From: MFD04580-c1 sp963702995
GTDB lineage: Bacteria; Planctomycetota; Phycisphaerae; Tepidisphaerales; Tepidisphaeraceae
NCBI GenBank assembly: GCA_963702995.1
Contig: OY969783.1
Span: 1,240,001 to 1,304,000 of the forward strand
Length of the DNA: 64,000 nucleotides
Reading direction: 5' to 3'
In this document: positions 24,639 to 35,613 of the stretch, in pieces
Numbering within the stretch: position 1 is the first letter of the stretch
Layout of the letters: every line of letters begins with the position of its first letter
Program-made: the position numbers and the translations under genes
The notes under the pieces: model-generated
What the model was told of the DNA's origin: nothing
The model's input: the letters and a program-made list of their open reading frames with translations, nothing else
Databases searched by the model: none

Positions 24639-26060
24639 ATGACGAATCGAACCTGCCTGCTGACGCTCGCCGCGCTTCTCGTCGCCACGATCGCGGCTAC
24701 CGCTGCTGCCAAAAACGTGGACCTCTCCACCGTCCCGAAGCGGAACACCGTTCAGCTTACGATCTACAACAGCGAAGACCTCACTCTCGTCCGGGAGACG
24801 CGCGCCGTCACGTTCAAGAAAGGCGTCAACCCGCTCCAGTTCTCCTGGGCGAACACGCTCATCGACCCGAGCAGCGTCAGCCTGCGTTTCCTCTCGCACG
24901 CCGAAAAGCTCGATGTGCTCGACACCACCTTCCCGCACGACAAGCCGCAGATGCTCTACTGGAACGTGCAGAGCGATTTCGACGGCGAGGCGATGCTGGA
25001 GATCACCTACTTCACCAGCGGCATCTCCTGGGCGGCCGACTACACCCTCGTCGCCGACAAGGATGAGAAGGAGCTGAAGCTCGAGAGCTTCGTGAAGGTC
25101 ACCAATCAGTCCGGCGAAGAGTACGAAGACGCCGAGGTGCGGCTGGTGGTGGGGACGATCAACCTCGTCGAGAAGATCGCGCAGCTCGCGCAGGTGCCGA
25201 TGCAGGCGGTTGATTCGCTCGACGGGTCGAAGCGCGCGGACTTGAGGAACGAAGTGGCCAAGGACGCGCTCGGTCTGGCCATGCCCGCGGGGGCCGCCTC
25301 GCCGCTTGCGGCGAGGAAGCCGAAGGAGATCATCAAGGAAGGGCTGAGCGAATACTTCATCTACACGATCGAAGGGACCGAAACGATCCCCAACGGCTGG
25401 AGCAAACGCCTCCGCTCGCTCGATGCGCCCGCGATCCCGCTGAAGGTGCAGTATCGTTACCGCCCTGCCGAGTATGGCAACCAGCTCGTCCGGATGTACC
25501 TGATGACCAATGACAAGCCGTCTAAGCTGGGGACGACGCCGTTGCCGAACGGCGCGGTGAGGGTCTTCCGGGACAACGGCCGCGGTGGGCTGTCGTTCCT
25601 GGCTTCGCAGAACATCAAGTACATCCCGATCGGCGACAAGATCGAGTTGAATCTGGGCCGCGACCCGAACGTGCTGTTTAACCTGGTCAAGCTGCGCGCT
25701 TCCCGCGATGAAATCTGGATGCGCGTAAACGGGGCGCAGGTCTACCGCAAGCTCGGTCAGCCCGGGGTCGCGGTCGAAGTGAACAGCTCCGTCGCCGGGT
25801 GGGACGACCACGAACTCTATACCCAGCGCATCCGCAACTTCACGCCGCGGCCGATCGAGGTGGAGGTCCGGCGGCCGTGGCCGGGGGATGTCCGCTTTCG
25901 GAGCCAGCTTAACCCAACCCTGTTCGACTACATGACCCCGCAATTCACAGCCACCGTCGGCACCGGCGAAACCAAAGACCTCCTCTTCGAGATCGCCCGC
26001 CGTCAGGGGTACAACGCGAAGCAGAAGAACGTGACCCTCGAAGCGGCCGACATGAAATGA
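24639..26060 (+). CDS. Exported DUF4139-domain protein, copy 2 (intact)
   Basis: 473 residues with signal peptide MTNRTCLLTLAALLVATIAATAAAK. The N-terminal ~190 and C-terminal ~240 residues are nearly identical to copy 1. The linker between them (MQAVDSLDGSKRADLRNEVAKDALGLAMPAGAASPLAARKPK) is completely different from copy 1 (LEEVEKLGDLKKRKMEVTRLSVDAPAPAAPATESLASATSQPK). The gene is uninterrupted and shows the ancestral reading frame of the copy-1 break. Likely an envelope-exposed protein; partner unknown. Confidence 0.88.
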   Translation: MTNRTCLLTLAALLVATIAATAAAKNVDLSTVPKRNTVQLTIYNSEDLTLVRETRAVTFKKGVNPLQFSWANTLIDPSSVSLRFLSHAEKLDVLDTTFPHDKPQMLYWNVQSDFDGEAMLEITYFTSGISWAADYTLVADKDEKELKLESFVKVTNQSGEEYEDAEVRLVVGTINLVEKIAQLAQVPMQAVDSLDGSKRADLRNEVAKDALGLAMPAGAASPLAARKPKEIIKEGLSEYFIYTIEGTETIPNGWSKRLRSLDAPAIPLKVQYRYRPAEYGNQLVRMYLMTNDKPSKLGTTPLPNGAVRVFRDNGRGGLSFLASQNIKYIPIGDKIELNLGRDPNVLFNLVKLRASRDEIWMRVNGAQVYRKLGQPGVAVEVNSSVAGWDDHELYTQRIRNFTPRPIEVEVRRPWPGDVRFRSQLNPTLFDYMTPQFTATVGTGETKDLLFEIARRQGYNAKQKNVTLEAADMK

Positions 26061-26065
26061 CGGCC

Positions 26066-26146
26066 GTAGCAGGCACACACCGTGTGCCGCGGCCGAGTTC
26101 GGGCCCGGCTTAGAAGGGCCGACGGCACACGGAGTGTGCCTGCTAC
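26066..26146. repeat. REP-like palindromic repeat, family A, copy 5
   Basis: 81 bp, arms GTAGCAGGCACACACCGTGT (one change) and ACACGGAGTGTGCCTGCTAC. The spacer differs from copies 3 and 4 (CGGCCGAGTTCGGGCCCGGC). It starts 5 bp after the second DUF4139 stop codon. Confidence 0.85.
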
Positions 26147-26157
26147 GATCCAACGCC

Positions 26158-26200
26158 CCCGCTTCATCCTTCATCCTTCCGCCTTCATCTTTCCCCCTCA
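26158..26200. repeat. CTTCATCC-type low-complexity repeat
   Basis: Irregular runs of CCTTCATC and related 7-8-mers at the 3' end of rtcB. Similar tracts occur at 40879-40912 and 44966-45036, each time between or at the ends of genes. Confidence 0.7.
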
Positions 26201-27591
26201 GTCCTTCCGGCTTTTCTCCGGCGTCCGCCATCTTGACGATCTTGGGGTCGAACCGAGCGATGACGTCCACGAGGTCGGACTGGGCCGCCATGACCTGGTG
26301 GATGTCCTTGTAGACGCCAGGCGCTTCGTCGATGCCGGCTGACAGGAGGCGGACGCCGGCCGCGTCGAGCTCCGGACGGACGCCAGCCCAACGAAACGTG
26401 TTCCGCGCCTGCGTGCGGCTCATCCGTCGGCCGGCGCCGTGGCTGGCGCTGGAGAGGGAATCGGCGCACCCTCGCCCGCGGACGACGAAACCGGGCGTCG
26501 CCATCGAGCCCGGGATGACCCCGAGCACGCCGGCGCCCGCGGGCGTTGCCCCCTTGCGGTGGACGATGACCTCTTTGCCGCCGTGCGTCTCCTTCCAGGC
26601 GAAGTTGTGGTGGTTCTCGACGCCCGCGATCGGCCGCGACCCGAGGGCGGCCGCGATCTTCTGGTGGATCATCGCGTGGTTGGCGGCCGCGTACTCCCCC
26701 ATGAGGCTCATGGCCGCCCAATACTCCTTTCCGTCGGCCTTGTCCATGTCGAGCCAGGCGAGGTGCTTCAACTCCCGCGGCAACTCCGGATGGCGATCCA
26801 TCGCCAGGCGGCTGTAGAAATCGGCGACGGTCGCCCCCGAGCCGCGGCTGCCGCTATGGCTCAACAGAGCCAGATAGGTGCCCGGCGCGATCCCCAGCTC
26901 GGGGCGGTCGAGCGTCAGCGTGCCAAATTCGACAAAGTGGTTCCCCGAGCCACTGGTGCCGAGCTGCGCCTCGCGCCTTGGCGAAGACGCGCTGGGTGAC
27001 GGGCGTCACGTTCCAGTCGGCCTCAAGCACCTCGTGCTCCAGCGGCCGCTGATGAACGCCGCCGGTGCCGAACACCGTCTCCTGCTGAAGGACGCGGACG
27101 AGCCGCTCGTCTTTGCGCGTGAGCTCGGAGATGGGCACGTCAAAGACCGACAGCTTCATCCGGCAGGCGATATCGACGCCGACGGCGTACGGGATGACCG
27201 CGTTCTCCGTCGCGAGGACACCGCCGATCGGCAAGCCGTACCCGAGATGGGCGTCGGGCATCAACGCGCACGATACGGCGACGGGAAGCCGCGCGGCATT
27301 GCGGATCTGGTCGATCGATCCCTGTTCGAGCCCCTCGCCCCAGATGCGCAGCGGCGCAGGCTCCGGCCGCTCGACGAACTCCGGCCGCTCCGACTGCTCG
27401 CGCAGGGCCCGGGCGACTTCGGCGAAGTAAGGGTGGGCCGAGTGGGCGATCGGGTCGTCCAGGACGGCCTTGAGCTCGCGCAGGATCGCGTCGCGATCGA
27501 GCTCGCGCTCGGCGGCGGGGATAAGGTTGAGAGCGACACCGACGGCCGCTCCGGGCTGGTAGCCGAGGTTGAGGAGGTCTTTGCCTTTCAT
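26198..27591 (-). CDS. rtcB: RNA ligase RtcB (frame broken near 26960)
   Basis: RtcB joins 2',3'-cyclic phosphate and 5'-OH RNA ends with GTP and Mn2+. The first frame (27591-26960) gives MKGKDLLNLGYQPG...MPDAHLGYGLPIGGVLATENAVIPYAVGVDIACRMKLSVFD, with the metal-binding Cys in GVDIACRM. Shifting one base continues AQLGTSGSGNHFVEFGTLTLDRPELG, then LLSHSGSRGSGATVADFY, ENHHNFAWKE and GVLGVIPGSMATPGFVVRG, the metal His residues and guanylylation region. The C-terminus ends DPKIVKMADAGEK; a further shift would place the stop at 26198-26200, so the end is approximate. Total about 465 residues, normal for the family. Confidence 0.88.
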
Positions 27592-27636
27592 GGTAAACGC
27601 TCAGACGAGGCGGCCGCTGCGGCTCTGACGCCTTCA

Positions 27637-27949
27637 AACGAGCCGCGCCCGTAAGGAAGCGGGCAGTCGCCGTACTCGGCGACTGATCCGTTTGATGGGC
27701 CGTCCATTCTCGCCCGGGGGCTCTCCCGCGCTTACTTACTAACGCCGCTTGTCGCCGCTCCTCTTGCGATCTTGCCCGGCGAATCTCTTCGCGCCGACCG
27801 CGCCCTCACCAAACTGTCGAGGAACTGACCCTCGGAAAGACGGCGCCCAACGAGCCGCGAGGGCCCGCCGTGGGCGGCGTCAACCGCTCATCTCACGAAT
27901 CAGTCGCCGAGTAGGGCGACTGCCCGCTTCCTAACGGGCGCGGCTCGTT
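27637..27949. repeat. 313-bp element with 54-bp inverted arms
   Basis: The left arm 27637-27690 (starting AACGAGCCGCGCCCGTAAGG) and right arm 27896-27949 (ending GGGCGCGGCTCGTT) are inverted copies with about 3 mismatches in 54. Each arm contains its own palindrome (CAGTCGCCGTACTCGGCGAC). The 205-bp centre has no gene. This fills most of the gene-free stretch 27592-28108 between rtcB and mrp. It looks like a pair of REP-type sequences in inverted orientation or a MITE; no clear target duplication was found. In 27950-28108 nothing else is recognised. Confidence 0.8.
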
Positions 27950-28108
27950 AAGGAGCAGTCGGGGCCCTGCGAGGGTTCATTTGCTCTCTTGAGCGGCGCG
28001 TCTGGTCGCGCCGACCGTTTTCGCTCGAAAACGGCGGTCGTCAGGTCGCTGTTACCAGTTTTTCGACAGGCTGTTACGGTCGCGGCTCGTGGGTGGCTTT
28101 CTCTTTAT

Positions 28109-29214
28109 CTACCGAATGGTCAGCGTCGGCCCGGCCGGGGAGAGGCCGCGGAGGCGCACCTGGCTCACGACGTTTCGGGTGACCGCCTCCAGCGCTTCAC
28201 GGAGTTTGGGGGCTCCTTCAAAGTTGGCGACGGGCGTTCCGGCGTCGCTGTTGACGCGCAGCGCGCTGAACATGGGAATGCCGCCCAGGTAGGAGAGCCC
28301 GAGCCGCTGGGCGCACTTCTCGGTGCCGCCGCGGCCGAAGATGTCGTGCTCGGAGCCGTCCGGGGCGACGAAGTAGCTCATGTTCTCCACCATTCCCAGG
28401 ATCGGCGCGCCCAACTGCTGGAACATGCGGACCGCGCGGACGGCGTCGTCCAGCGCCACCTGCTGCGGCGTGGCGACGATCACGGCGCCGGTCAGCGGCA
28501 GAAGCTGGCAGAGTGTCAGCGGCACATCGCCCGTCCCCGGCGGCAGGTCAACGATGAGATAATCCAGCGCCGGCCACTCCGTGTTTTCGAGCAGCAGTTG
28601 CTTGAACGCGCCGTGCGCCATCGGGCCGCGCCAGATCAGGGGCTTTTCATCCTCGACCAGCGAGCCGATCGTGATCGCGTGGAGCCCGTGGACAAAGTGA
28701 GGCAGGATGCGCGGCCCGCGGACGGTGGGCGGGACGCCCTTGATCCCCAGCAGCGTCGGCGTGCTGGGGCCGTAGATGTCGCCGTCCATCAGGCCAACGC
28801 GGTTCCCAAGGCGCGTCAGGCCGACGGCGAGGTTGACGGCGACTGTGCTCTTGCCGACGCCGCCTTTGCCAGCGCCGACGGCGATCACGTTCCCAACCTG
28901 CGGAAGCGGGTTGGGTGAACCGGCGGGCGTCGAGCCAGCGGAGTTTGGGCCAGCGCCGGCGCAGCGCGGCGCGGCGGCGCGATCATCTGGATGTCGGCCC
29001 CCGCTACGCCGGCGTTCATCAGGGCGGTCTTGATGTCCGCCTCGAGCTTGTCGGCCAGGGCGGGGTCGGGGCTGGTCGATTCGACGATCAGCTCGACGTT
29101 GCGGTCATGTACTTCCAGCTTCTTGACCCGGTTGAGGGTCACGATGTCCTTGAATAGTTCGGGGTCTACGACGGTGCGAAGGGCCGCCAGCACCTGGTCA
29201 CGCGTTAGGGACAT
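28109..29214 (-). CDS. mrp: Mrp/ApbC-type iron-sulfur carrier ATPase (frame broken between about 28890 and 28980)
   Basis: The N-terminal DUF59/MIP18 domain (MSLTRDQVLAALRTVVDPELFKDIVTLNRVKKLEVHDRNVELIVE) is in one frame and the P-loop ATPase in another. The latter starts IAVGAGKGGVGKSTVAVNLA (deviant Walker A), with GLMDGDIYGPS, YLIVDLPPGTGD and GMVENMSYFVAPDG. The break falls in the Ala/Pro linker, so one fused gene of about 365 residues is the natural reading. Mrp proteins carry [4Fe-4S] clusters to apoproteins. The CxxC usually seen in the C-terminal part is replaced here: MSYFVAPDGSEHDIFGRGG lacks cysteines. Confidence 0.9.
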
Positions 29215-29412
29215 AAGAACCTGTAGCCTTCTCGCCTGGTATGCCTGACGCGAGATCGCAGGCCAATCCTGCCGCGCGTCCGGCGAGCGGCATTATAGGG
29301 TGGGCCGTCAACGACGCGACCACCGGGTCGGGCAGTCACGCCCGTTTGCCGGTGGTCGCGCGTTACGAGGCGGAAGTCAGGATCAAGCGGACAGCGATGG
29401 CCCCACCCCACA

Positions 29413-32400
29413 TCACGCGGCCGCCACGCCGCCGACAAAGTTAGCGATCAACTGCGCGTACGTGAGTGTCGCATACCCCTGGCTGTTCTCCAGCGCATCG
29501 CCCCGACGCGCCCCACGGGTTGCGGACGGTGTAGTGGTTCACGCCCCCGGCGTCGGTTGTGACGCCCACCAGAGTGTAAGCGTGCGACTTCACCAGGTTG
29601 GGCGCGTTCTGGGTGCCGAACGTCACGGCCTGCCCGTTGGCCAGCTCCTGGGAGAGCATCTTGGACAGATCACCATCGGAGGTGGCCGACGGCGTGAAAC
29701 CGGTCGATTTGACGCCCAGGTCGGAATAAACCTCGCCCATCCAGCCGCCGTTGATGGACGCGTACGTGTTCGCTCCGGTGCGGAAGTAGGCGAAGGCCTT
29801 TTCGAGCACCAGGGCCCAGATCGTATTGTTGGCCCCCGCGCGGGCGAACGAGTTGGAGAACATGTTCGACACGCGAACGTAAACCGGGCTGCCATTCTTA
29901 TAGAATTGAACGGCGTACGTCCCGTCACCCATATCAACGGCGGACTGCGTGAGCACCTTCGGGTTGGCCCCCGCAAACGCGGCGAGGGAGCTGAGGAAAT
30001 AGCAGTCGCCCACCTGGCCCTGGTTGACGTCGGCCGCCACCGGGCCGGTGCCGAAGAGCGAGAGGTTCGCCTTGGACGTGGCGCCGGCGTCGCGCGCCAG
30101 GGCAAGGCTCGCGCCCGCCGCCTTGCTCACCCCGCCGGCGAAGTTGGCGACGCTGTGCGTGGACGCCGTGCCCGTCAGGCTGTCGGTGGAATCGATCCAG
30201 GCGGTCACGTTCGTGCCGGCGGTGTTGATGAGGGTGTTCGCCCCGTCGATGGAGTCGATCGTCAGCGGCGCGGTGACGGTCTGATCGACCTGGATCGAAT
30301 CGCCGCCGCCGCGGGTGTAGAGGAACACGCCGGCCGCCGGGATGGTCTCGGTAAAGGTCTGGCCGTCACCATCAATCGTCAGCGTCGAACCGCTCTGAGT
30401 GAGGGAAACGGTGTCATCCACGCCGCTGGCGGTGATGACCAGTTCGTTGCCGAAGCGGGTGGTGATCTGCACGCCGCTCGCATTCCCCTGCGGCAGCGCG
30501 ATCATCACGGCTTTGCAGGCCGCGGACGTGTTCGTGTCGGTGCAGGCCTGCACCTGATAGAAGTAGGTCTGCCCGGCGGCCGTTGAGTTATCGACATAGC
30601 TGGTCGCGCCGCCGCTCACCTTCGTGAGCTGCGTGAAGGTGACGCCATCCGACGATCGCAGGACGTTGTAACCCGTCGCGGCCGCGTCTTTGGCGACCCA
30701 CGCGAGGCTGACGAACGCGCCGACCGGCGTCGCCGTGAGGCTGGCGGGGGTCGCCAGGAGCGTCGTCACCGTCGCGGCCGCCGTCGCCTGCGACGTGATT
30801 GGCCCCGCGAACGCGGCAACCTCGTACGAGTAAGCGGTCCCGGACTTGGCGGTCGTGTCAACGTAGCTATTCACGGAAACGCCGGTCACCTTGGTGATGG
30901 CGGTGAATGCGACGCCGTCAGTCGAACGGAGGATGGTGTATCCCTGCGCATTGGGGTCATTGGCAGTCCAGGAGAGCTGAACGCTGGTCGCGCTGGAAGC
31001 CGTCGCGGTCAGCGCCGACGGAGCGCCCAGCGGCGTGTTGACGAACGCCGGCGTACTCGGCGTGGACTGCGCCTTGCCCGCGACCGCGACAATCGCATAG
31101 CCGTACGGGCGGCCGGACGTGACGGTGGCATCGGTATAGGTCGCCGCCGCGCCATCGTTCAGCGTCGCAAGCTGTGTGAAATTCTTGCCGTCGATGGTGC
31201 GGAGCAGCACGTACCCGGCGGCGGAGGCGTCGTTGTCGGTCCAGGAGAGTTGGACGACGCCCCCGTCGCCCACTGTCGCCGTCAACGCGGTCGGCGTCGC
31301 GAGGGGCGTGAGCACGGCGGCCGCCTTCATATAGGCCGACGTGTTGGTCGTGTTGAACGCCTGAACCTCGTAGGTGTACGCCGTGCCCGACGTGGCCGTG
31401 GTGTCCGAGCAGGTCAGGGCGGTGGCGGCGACCGAGCCGATCGTCGTGAAGTTCACGCCATCGGTGGAACGCAAAATGTTGTAGCCGGTGGCGAGCACGT
31501 CGCCGGCCCCCCACGTCAGCTTGATGGTGGTGGGGTTGACGACGGCCGCCGTCAGCGTGGCCGGAGCGGCGAGCGCCGTCGTGACGCCGGCGGGGTTGCT
31601 GGCGTCGGAGACGATCGCCCCGGCGAAACCTTCCACCTCGTACGTGTAGGCGGTCCCCGACTTGGCCGTCGTGTCGGCGTAGGTGGAGACGGCCGCCCCG
31701 GTGAGCTTGACGACCTGGGTGAAATTGACGCCATCGGTCGAGCGGAGGATGACGTAGCCGGTGGCGTCTTTGTCGTTGTCGGTCCAGGCAATCTGCACGG
31801 GGGTGGCGGGGGCGGCGGCCTGGGCCGGCTTGGCGTTGGCGGCCGTTGCGGTCAGCGACGAGGGGGCCGCAAGCGGCGTGCTCACCAGGGCCGGGGCGGA
31901 AAGGGCCGACTTGTTATTCCCCGCGTACGCCAGCACCTGATACCCGTACGGGCGGCCGGAGATGACAGTGGCATCGGTATAGCTTGAGGCGGAACCGCTG
32001 TTGAGGTTCGCGATCTGGGTGAACGTCTTTCCGTCGGCCGTGCGGAAGATGAGGTAGCCGCCGGCGGCGTTGTCGTTGTCGGTCCAGGAAAGGCTGATGC
32101 CGCCGGCGTTCACGGACGCCCCCAGCCCGGACGGCGCGACCAGCGGGGTCGTCACGGGAACGGCCTTGCTCACCGCCGACGTATTCTGCGGGTTGAACGC
32201 TTGCACCTGATAGCTGTAGGCCGTCGCGGAGGAGGCGGCGGTGTCGGTGTAGGTGAGCGCGTTGGCGGCGACGGTGCTTAACAGCGTGAAGCTCACGCCA
32301 TCGGTGGACCGGAAGATATTGTACCCCGTCGCGAGGGTATCGCTGGCGTTCCAGGTCAGCTTGACGCTGGTCGGGCCGGTCGCCGTCGCGGCGAGGGTCG

Positions 32401-33781
32401 CCGGGGCGGTGAGCGTGGTTGTGGCGGTAGCCGAAGCGCTGGCTTCACTCATCAGCAGGCCGGCCGCCGCGCGGACCTCGTAGGAATAGGTGTGGCCGGA
32501 GAGGACGGTCTTGTCGGTGTAGCTGGCGGCGTTGGCCCCGGGCACGGTGGCCAGTGCCGTGAAGTGAGTGCCATCGCTCGACCGGAGGATGGCGTAACCG
32601 GTGGCGTTGGGGTCGGTGTCGGTCCAGGCGAGGTTCACGCTGGTGGCGCCGCTGGCGGCCGCCGTGAGCGAAGTCGGGACCGCCAGCGGCTTGCTGACCG
32701 AAACCGGCGCGGTGACCGCCGACGCCAGCGCGGAAGCCGTCGCCTGCGCCTCATATTGATAGATCTTGCCTGACTGGACGGTCGTGTCGGAATAAGTCGT
32801 GATCGTCGGGTCGGCAAGGGTCGTCAGGGTCGTGAACGTCTTGCCGTCGCTCGACCGCAGAAGGAGGGTTCCGGTGGCGTTGGGGTCGTTATTCGCCCAC
32901 GAAAGCTGCACGGCGCCATTCTGATAGATGGCGGTGAGGGACGACGGCGCGATGAGCGGCGTTTTCGCGGCCGCCGACTTCACGGCCGCCGATCGGGCGT
33001 CGCCGTTGTAGGCCTGCACTTCGTAGGTGTACGCGGTGCCGGACGAGGCGGTGGTGTCGGTGTAGGCCCCGACCTTGCCGACCTGGGTCAGCATCGTGAA
33101 ATTGACGCCATCCGTCGAACGGAGGATCGCATACCCAGTCGCAAGGGGCTCGTTGGCGGACCAGGAAAGCTTAACGGAGGTCGGCCCGGCGACGGCGGCC
33201 GCCAACGCGGGCGGCGCGGCGAGCGGCGTCATGACGGTCGCGGCGGCCGATGCGGCGGACGTCACGGTCCCGCTGTACGCCTGAATCTCATAGGCGTAGC
33301 CGTGGAACGAGAGTGCCTTGGTGTCAACGTAGGTGGTCGCCTTGGCGCCGGTGAGCTTGGCGATGGCGACAAAGGTCACGCCATCGGTGGAGCGAAGGAT
33401 GTTGTACCCGGTGACGGCCGAGTCGGTGTCGGACCAGGTCAACTGCACGCTCGTCGGCCCAGTCGCGGTGGCGACCACGTTCGCCGGGGCTGACAGGGTG
33501 ACTGTCGCGACGCGGGCGTGCCCTTTGAGCGGCGTCGCCTTCAGCGCCGCGACGATCGGGCTCGTCGCTTTTGTCGCGCCGACGTGCAGGGTGAGTGAAT
33601 TGAACGCGTCGGCGTGAGGCACGACCGCCGACATCTGGATCCGGCTCTCCAGGCCCTCAATTTCGCAGCTCCCGTGCGGCCCGGTCACAACGGTCGCGCC
33701 GCCGCACCCGATGTTCTGAGCGCCCTCGCCCGTGCCCAGGCCGTTGATCCGCCACGTTCGACTGTTCCGAGCCTTGGTCAT
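29413..33781 (-). CDS. Giant exported fibronectin-III repeat protein with calpain-type protease domain (frameshift near 29500)
   Basis: About 1455 residues. The start at 33781 is chosen from GGAGGG upstream. Near the N-terminus is the planctomycete motif IEGLESRIQMSA. Eleven fibronectin type III repeats follow, each opening like APxxLTATxxxxTSVxLxW and ending YxYEVxAF. A short beta-rich spacer (TRFGNELVITASGVDDTVSLTQSGSTLTIDGDG) leads to a C2 calpain-like domain: Cys in NQGQVGDCYFLSSLAAF, His in KSHAYTLVGV, Asn in YTVRNPWG. The last frame ends abruptly after NPWGASG, but one base over reads DALENSQGYATLTYAQLIANFVGGVAAA to the TGA at 29413. Likely a surface or secreted Ca-dependent cysteine protease. 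Confidence 0.88.
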
Positions 33782-34054
33782 CTGTCGTGCCCTCCGAACA
33801 GGTCGATCGGAGCGACACGAGCCTGAATTCAGCCAATCTTTCCTTGCCAGCATCGCAGCGCCGGTTATTACCGGCCCCCACAGCGTGACGTGACATCTGG
33901 GCGGCCTGTAACACCATCGGGCGCGGCGGGGGATCCTGCGAACGCACTTCGCCTCTGATAACAGGCTCTGCGGCCTAGCCCGTCTGCGACCATTGGCTTT
34001 GAATTTGCGTTTCCGGCCGCTGGATGCGCTACGATCGATCAGCTGGAGGGATCA

Positions 34055-35428
34055 GTGCCTCTTCCACCCACGCGTAAGCTCGACCCCATTCCGCTCGCCT
34101 CGCCTCCCAGACGGCCGCGGCCTGCCACGGCTTTGGCGGCGGAAGAGGAGAGCCTGGTCGGCTCAGCCTGCACCGGCGCCGGTACGTCCAGCGGGATCAA
34201 TATCGCTCCGGGGAGTGAGGATGATGGGTGGGTCGTCCCACATCCCGCGACATTGTCCGACGGGACGACACTTCAGCTTTATAAGGACGGCGAAGCGCTC
34301 CGCGCCGCGTACGAGGCGATCCGATTTGCCCGCTGGCGCGTCTGCATTGAGGTCTATATCTTCGCGGATGACCCGACCGGGCACGCCTTCGCCGCCCTGC
34401 TCTGCCACAAGGCCCGCCAGGGGGTGAAGGTCTTCGTGATCTATGACTCATTCGGTTCCCGAGGCTTCGGCATGCGCGAGCCGGAGATGTTCGCCGCGAT
34501 GCGCACCGCGGGAGTGCAGCTTCAACAGTTTCACCCGATGCGCCCGTGGGAGTGCCGTTTCAGCTGGCGCCCGCTGAATCGCGACCATCGCAAGCTGCTG
34601 CTTGTCGATGGCGACATCGCCGGGGTCGGCGGCCTCAACATCGGCGCCGAATATGCCGGCTCATGGGTCACCCGAAGCGTCCTCGGCCGGTTGCGCCGCG
34701 GCAAGCGATTCCGCAAGCTTCGACGCGCGCTGGTCGGCGCGCCCTGCGACTACTGGCGCGATAATGCCGTCGGCATTCGCGGGCCGGCGGCGCGATTCTT
34801 CTTCGACTCGTTCATGAACACTTGGCGCTGCACGCGCCGCGGCGGGCGCATTCGGCGGGCCGAGTATCGCCACGGCGCCGGGACCGCCGAACTGGGGGTC
34901 CTCGCCAGCGTTCCGACCATCAACAGCCCCCTGCGGCCGATGCTCTCCCGCCTGATGCGCAGCGCCACCCAGAGCATCCTGATGACGATGGCCTACTTCG
35001 CCCCCGACGATGAGCTGGTGGACACACTCTGCCAAGCGGCGCGGAGCGGACGCCGCGTGCGGCTCATGCTCCCCGGCCGCTGCGACGTGCCGGTCGTTCG
35101 CGTCGCCGCCCGGTCGTTCTACCAGCGGATGCTCGAATGCGGCATCGAGATCTATGAGCGCCAGGGCGTGGTGCTGCACGCGAAGACGATGGTGATCGAC
35201 GGGAAGGTGACGCTGATCGGCTCGACCAACCTCGATTACCGTAGCACCGAGTTCAATCTGGAAATCTCCGCGATCGTCCGATCGGAGGCGTTCGGCCAGA
35301 GCATGCTCGACCTGTTCGAGAACGACATCCGCTACGCAAGGCGGATCACCCTGGACGACTGGCGCAGCCGCCCCACCCGCGACCGGGTGATCCAGTGGAT
35401 GGTGAGCCGGGCGCGACGGCTGTTGTGA
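34055..35428 (+). CDS. Cardiolipin synthase-like phospholipase D protein
   Basis: 457 residues from a GTG at 34055 with GGAGGG 4 nt upstream. Two HKD motifs of the PLD superfamily: NRDHRKLLLVDGDIAGVGGLNIGAEYAG (first) and VVLHAKTMVIDGKVTLIGSTNLDYRSTEFNLE (second). The order and spacing fit ClsB-type enzymes, which condense phosphatidylglycerol (or PG and PE) to cardiolipin at the membrane. No transmembrane helices precede the catalytic halves, as in ClsB. It stands alone. Confidence 0.88.
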   Translation: MPLPPTRKLDPIPLASPPRRPRPATALAAEEESLVGSACTGAGTSSGINIAPGSEDDGWVVPHPATLSDGTTLQLYKDGEALRAAYEAIRFARWRVCIEVYIFADDPTGHAFAALLCHKARQGVKVFVIYDSFGSRGFGMREPEMFAAMRTAGVQLQQFHPMRPWECRFSWRPLNRDHRKLLLVDGDIAGVGGLNIGAEYAGSWVTRSVLGRLRRGKRFRKLRRALVGAPCDYWRDNAVGIRGPAARFFFDSFMNTWRCTRRGGRIRRAEYRHGAGTAELGVLASVPTINSPLRPMLSRLMRSATQSILMTMAYFAPDDELVDTLCQAARSGRRVRLMLPGRCDVPVVRVAARSFYQRMLECGIEIYERQGVVLHAKTMVIDGKVTLIGSTNLDYRSTEFNLEISAIVRSEAFGQSMLDLFENDIRYARRITLDDWRSRPTRDRVIQWMVSRARRLL

Positions 35429-35613
35429 CCCCCGCAACGCGGCCCACATCTTTTATGGCTGTACCCCGCGGAAACGTAGAGCGTCGTTCACCGCGCCACC
35501 GCGTGCTGCGGAATGGTAAACACTCCATCTGCGTCGGCTAACGTCCAAACCGAGATATCGCCACAACAGATGGGAACACCCGTTGCGCCCGCTCCCGACG
35601 GTATACTGGTGAA

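Noticed and set aside
24624..26100. Long minus-strand frame continuing from rtcB through the DUF4139 gene
   Set aside because: It is antisense to a clearly coding gene; the true rtcB end is near 26198, where a one-base shift gives a stop.
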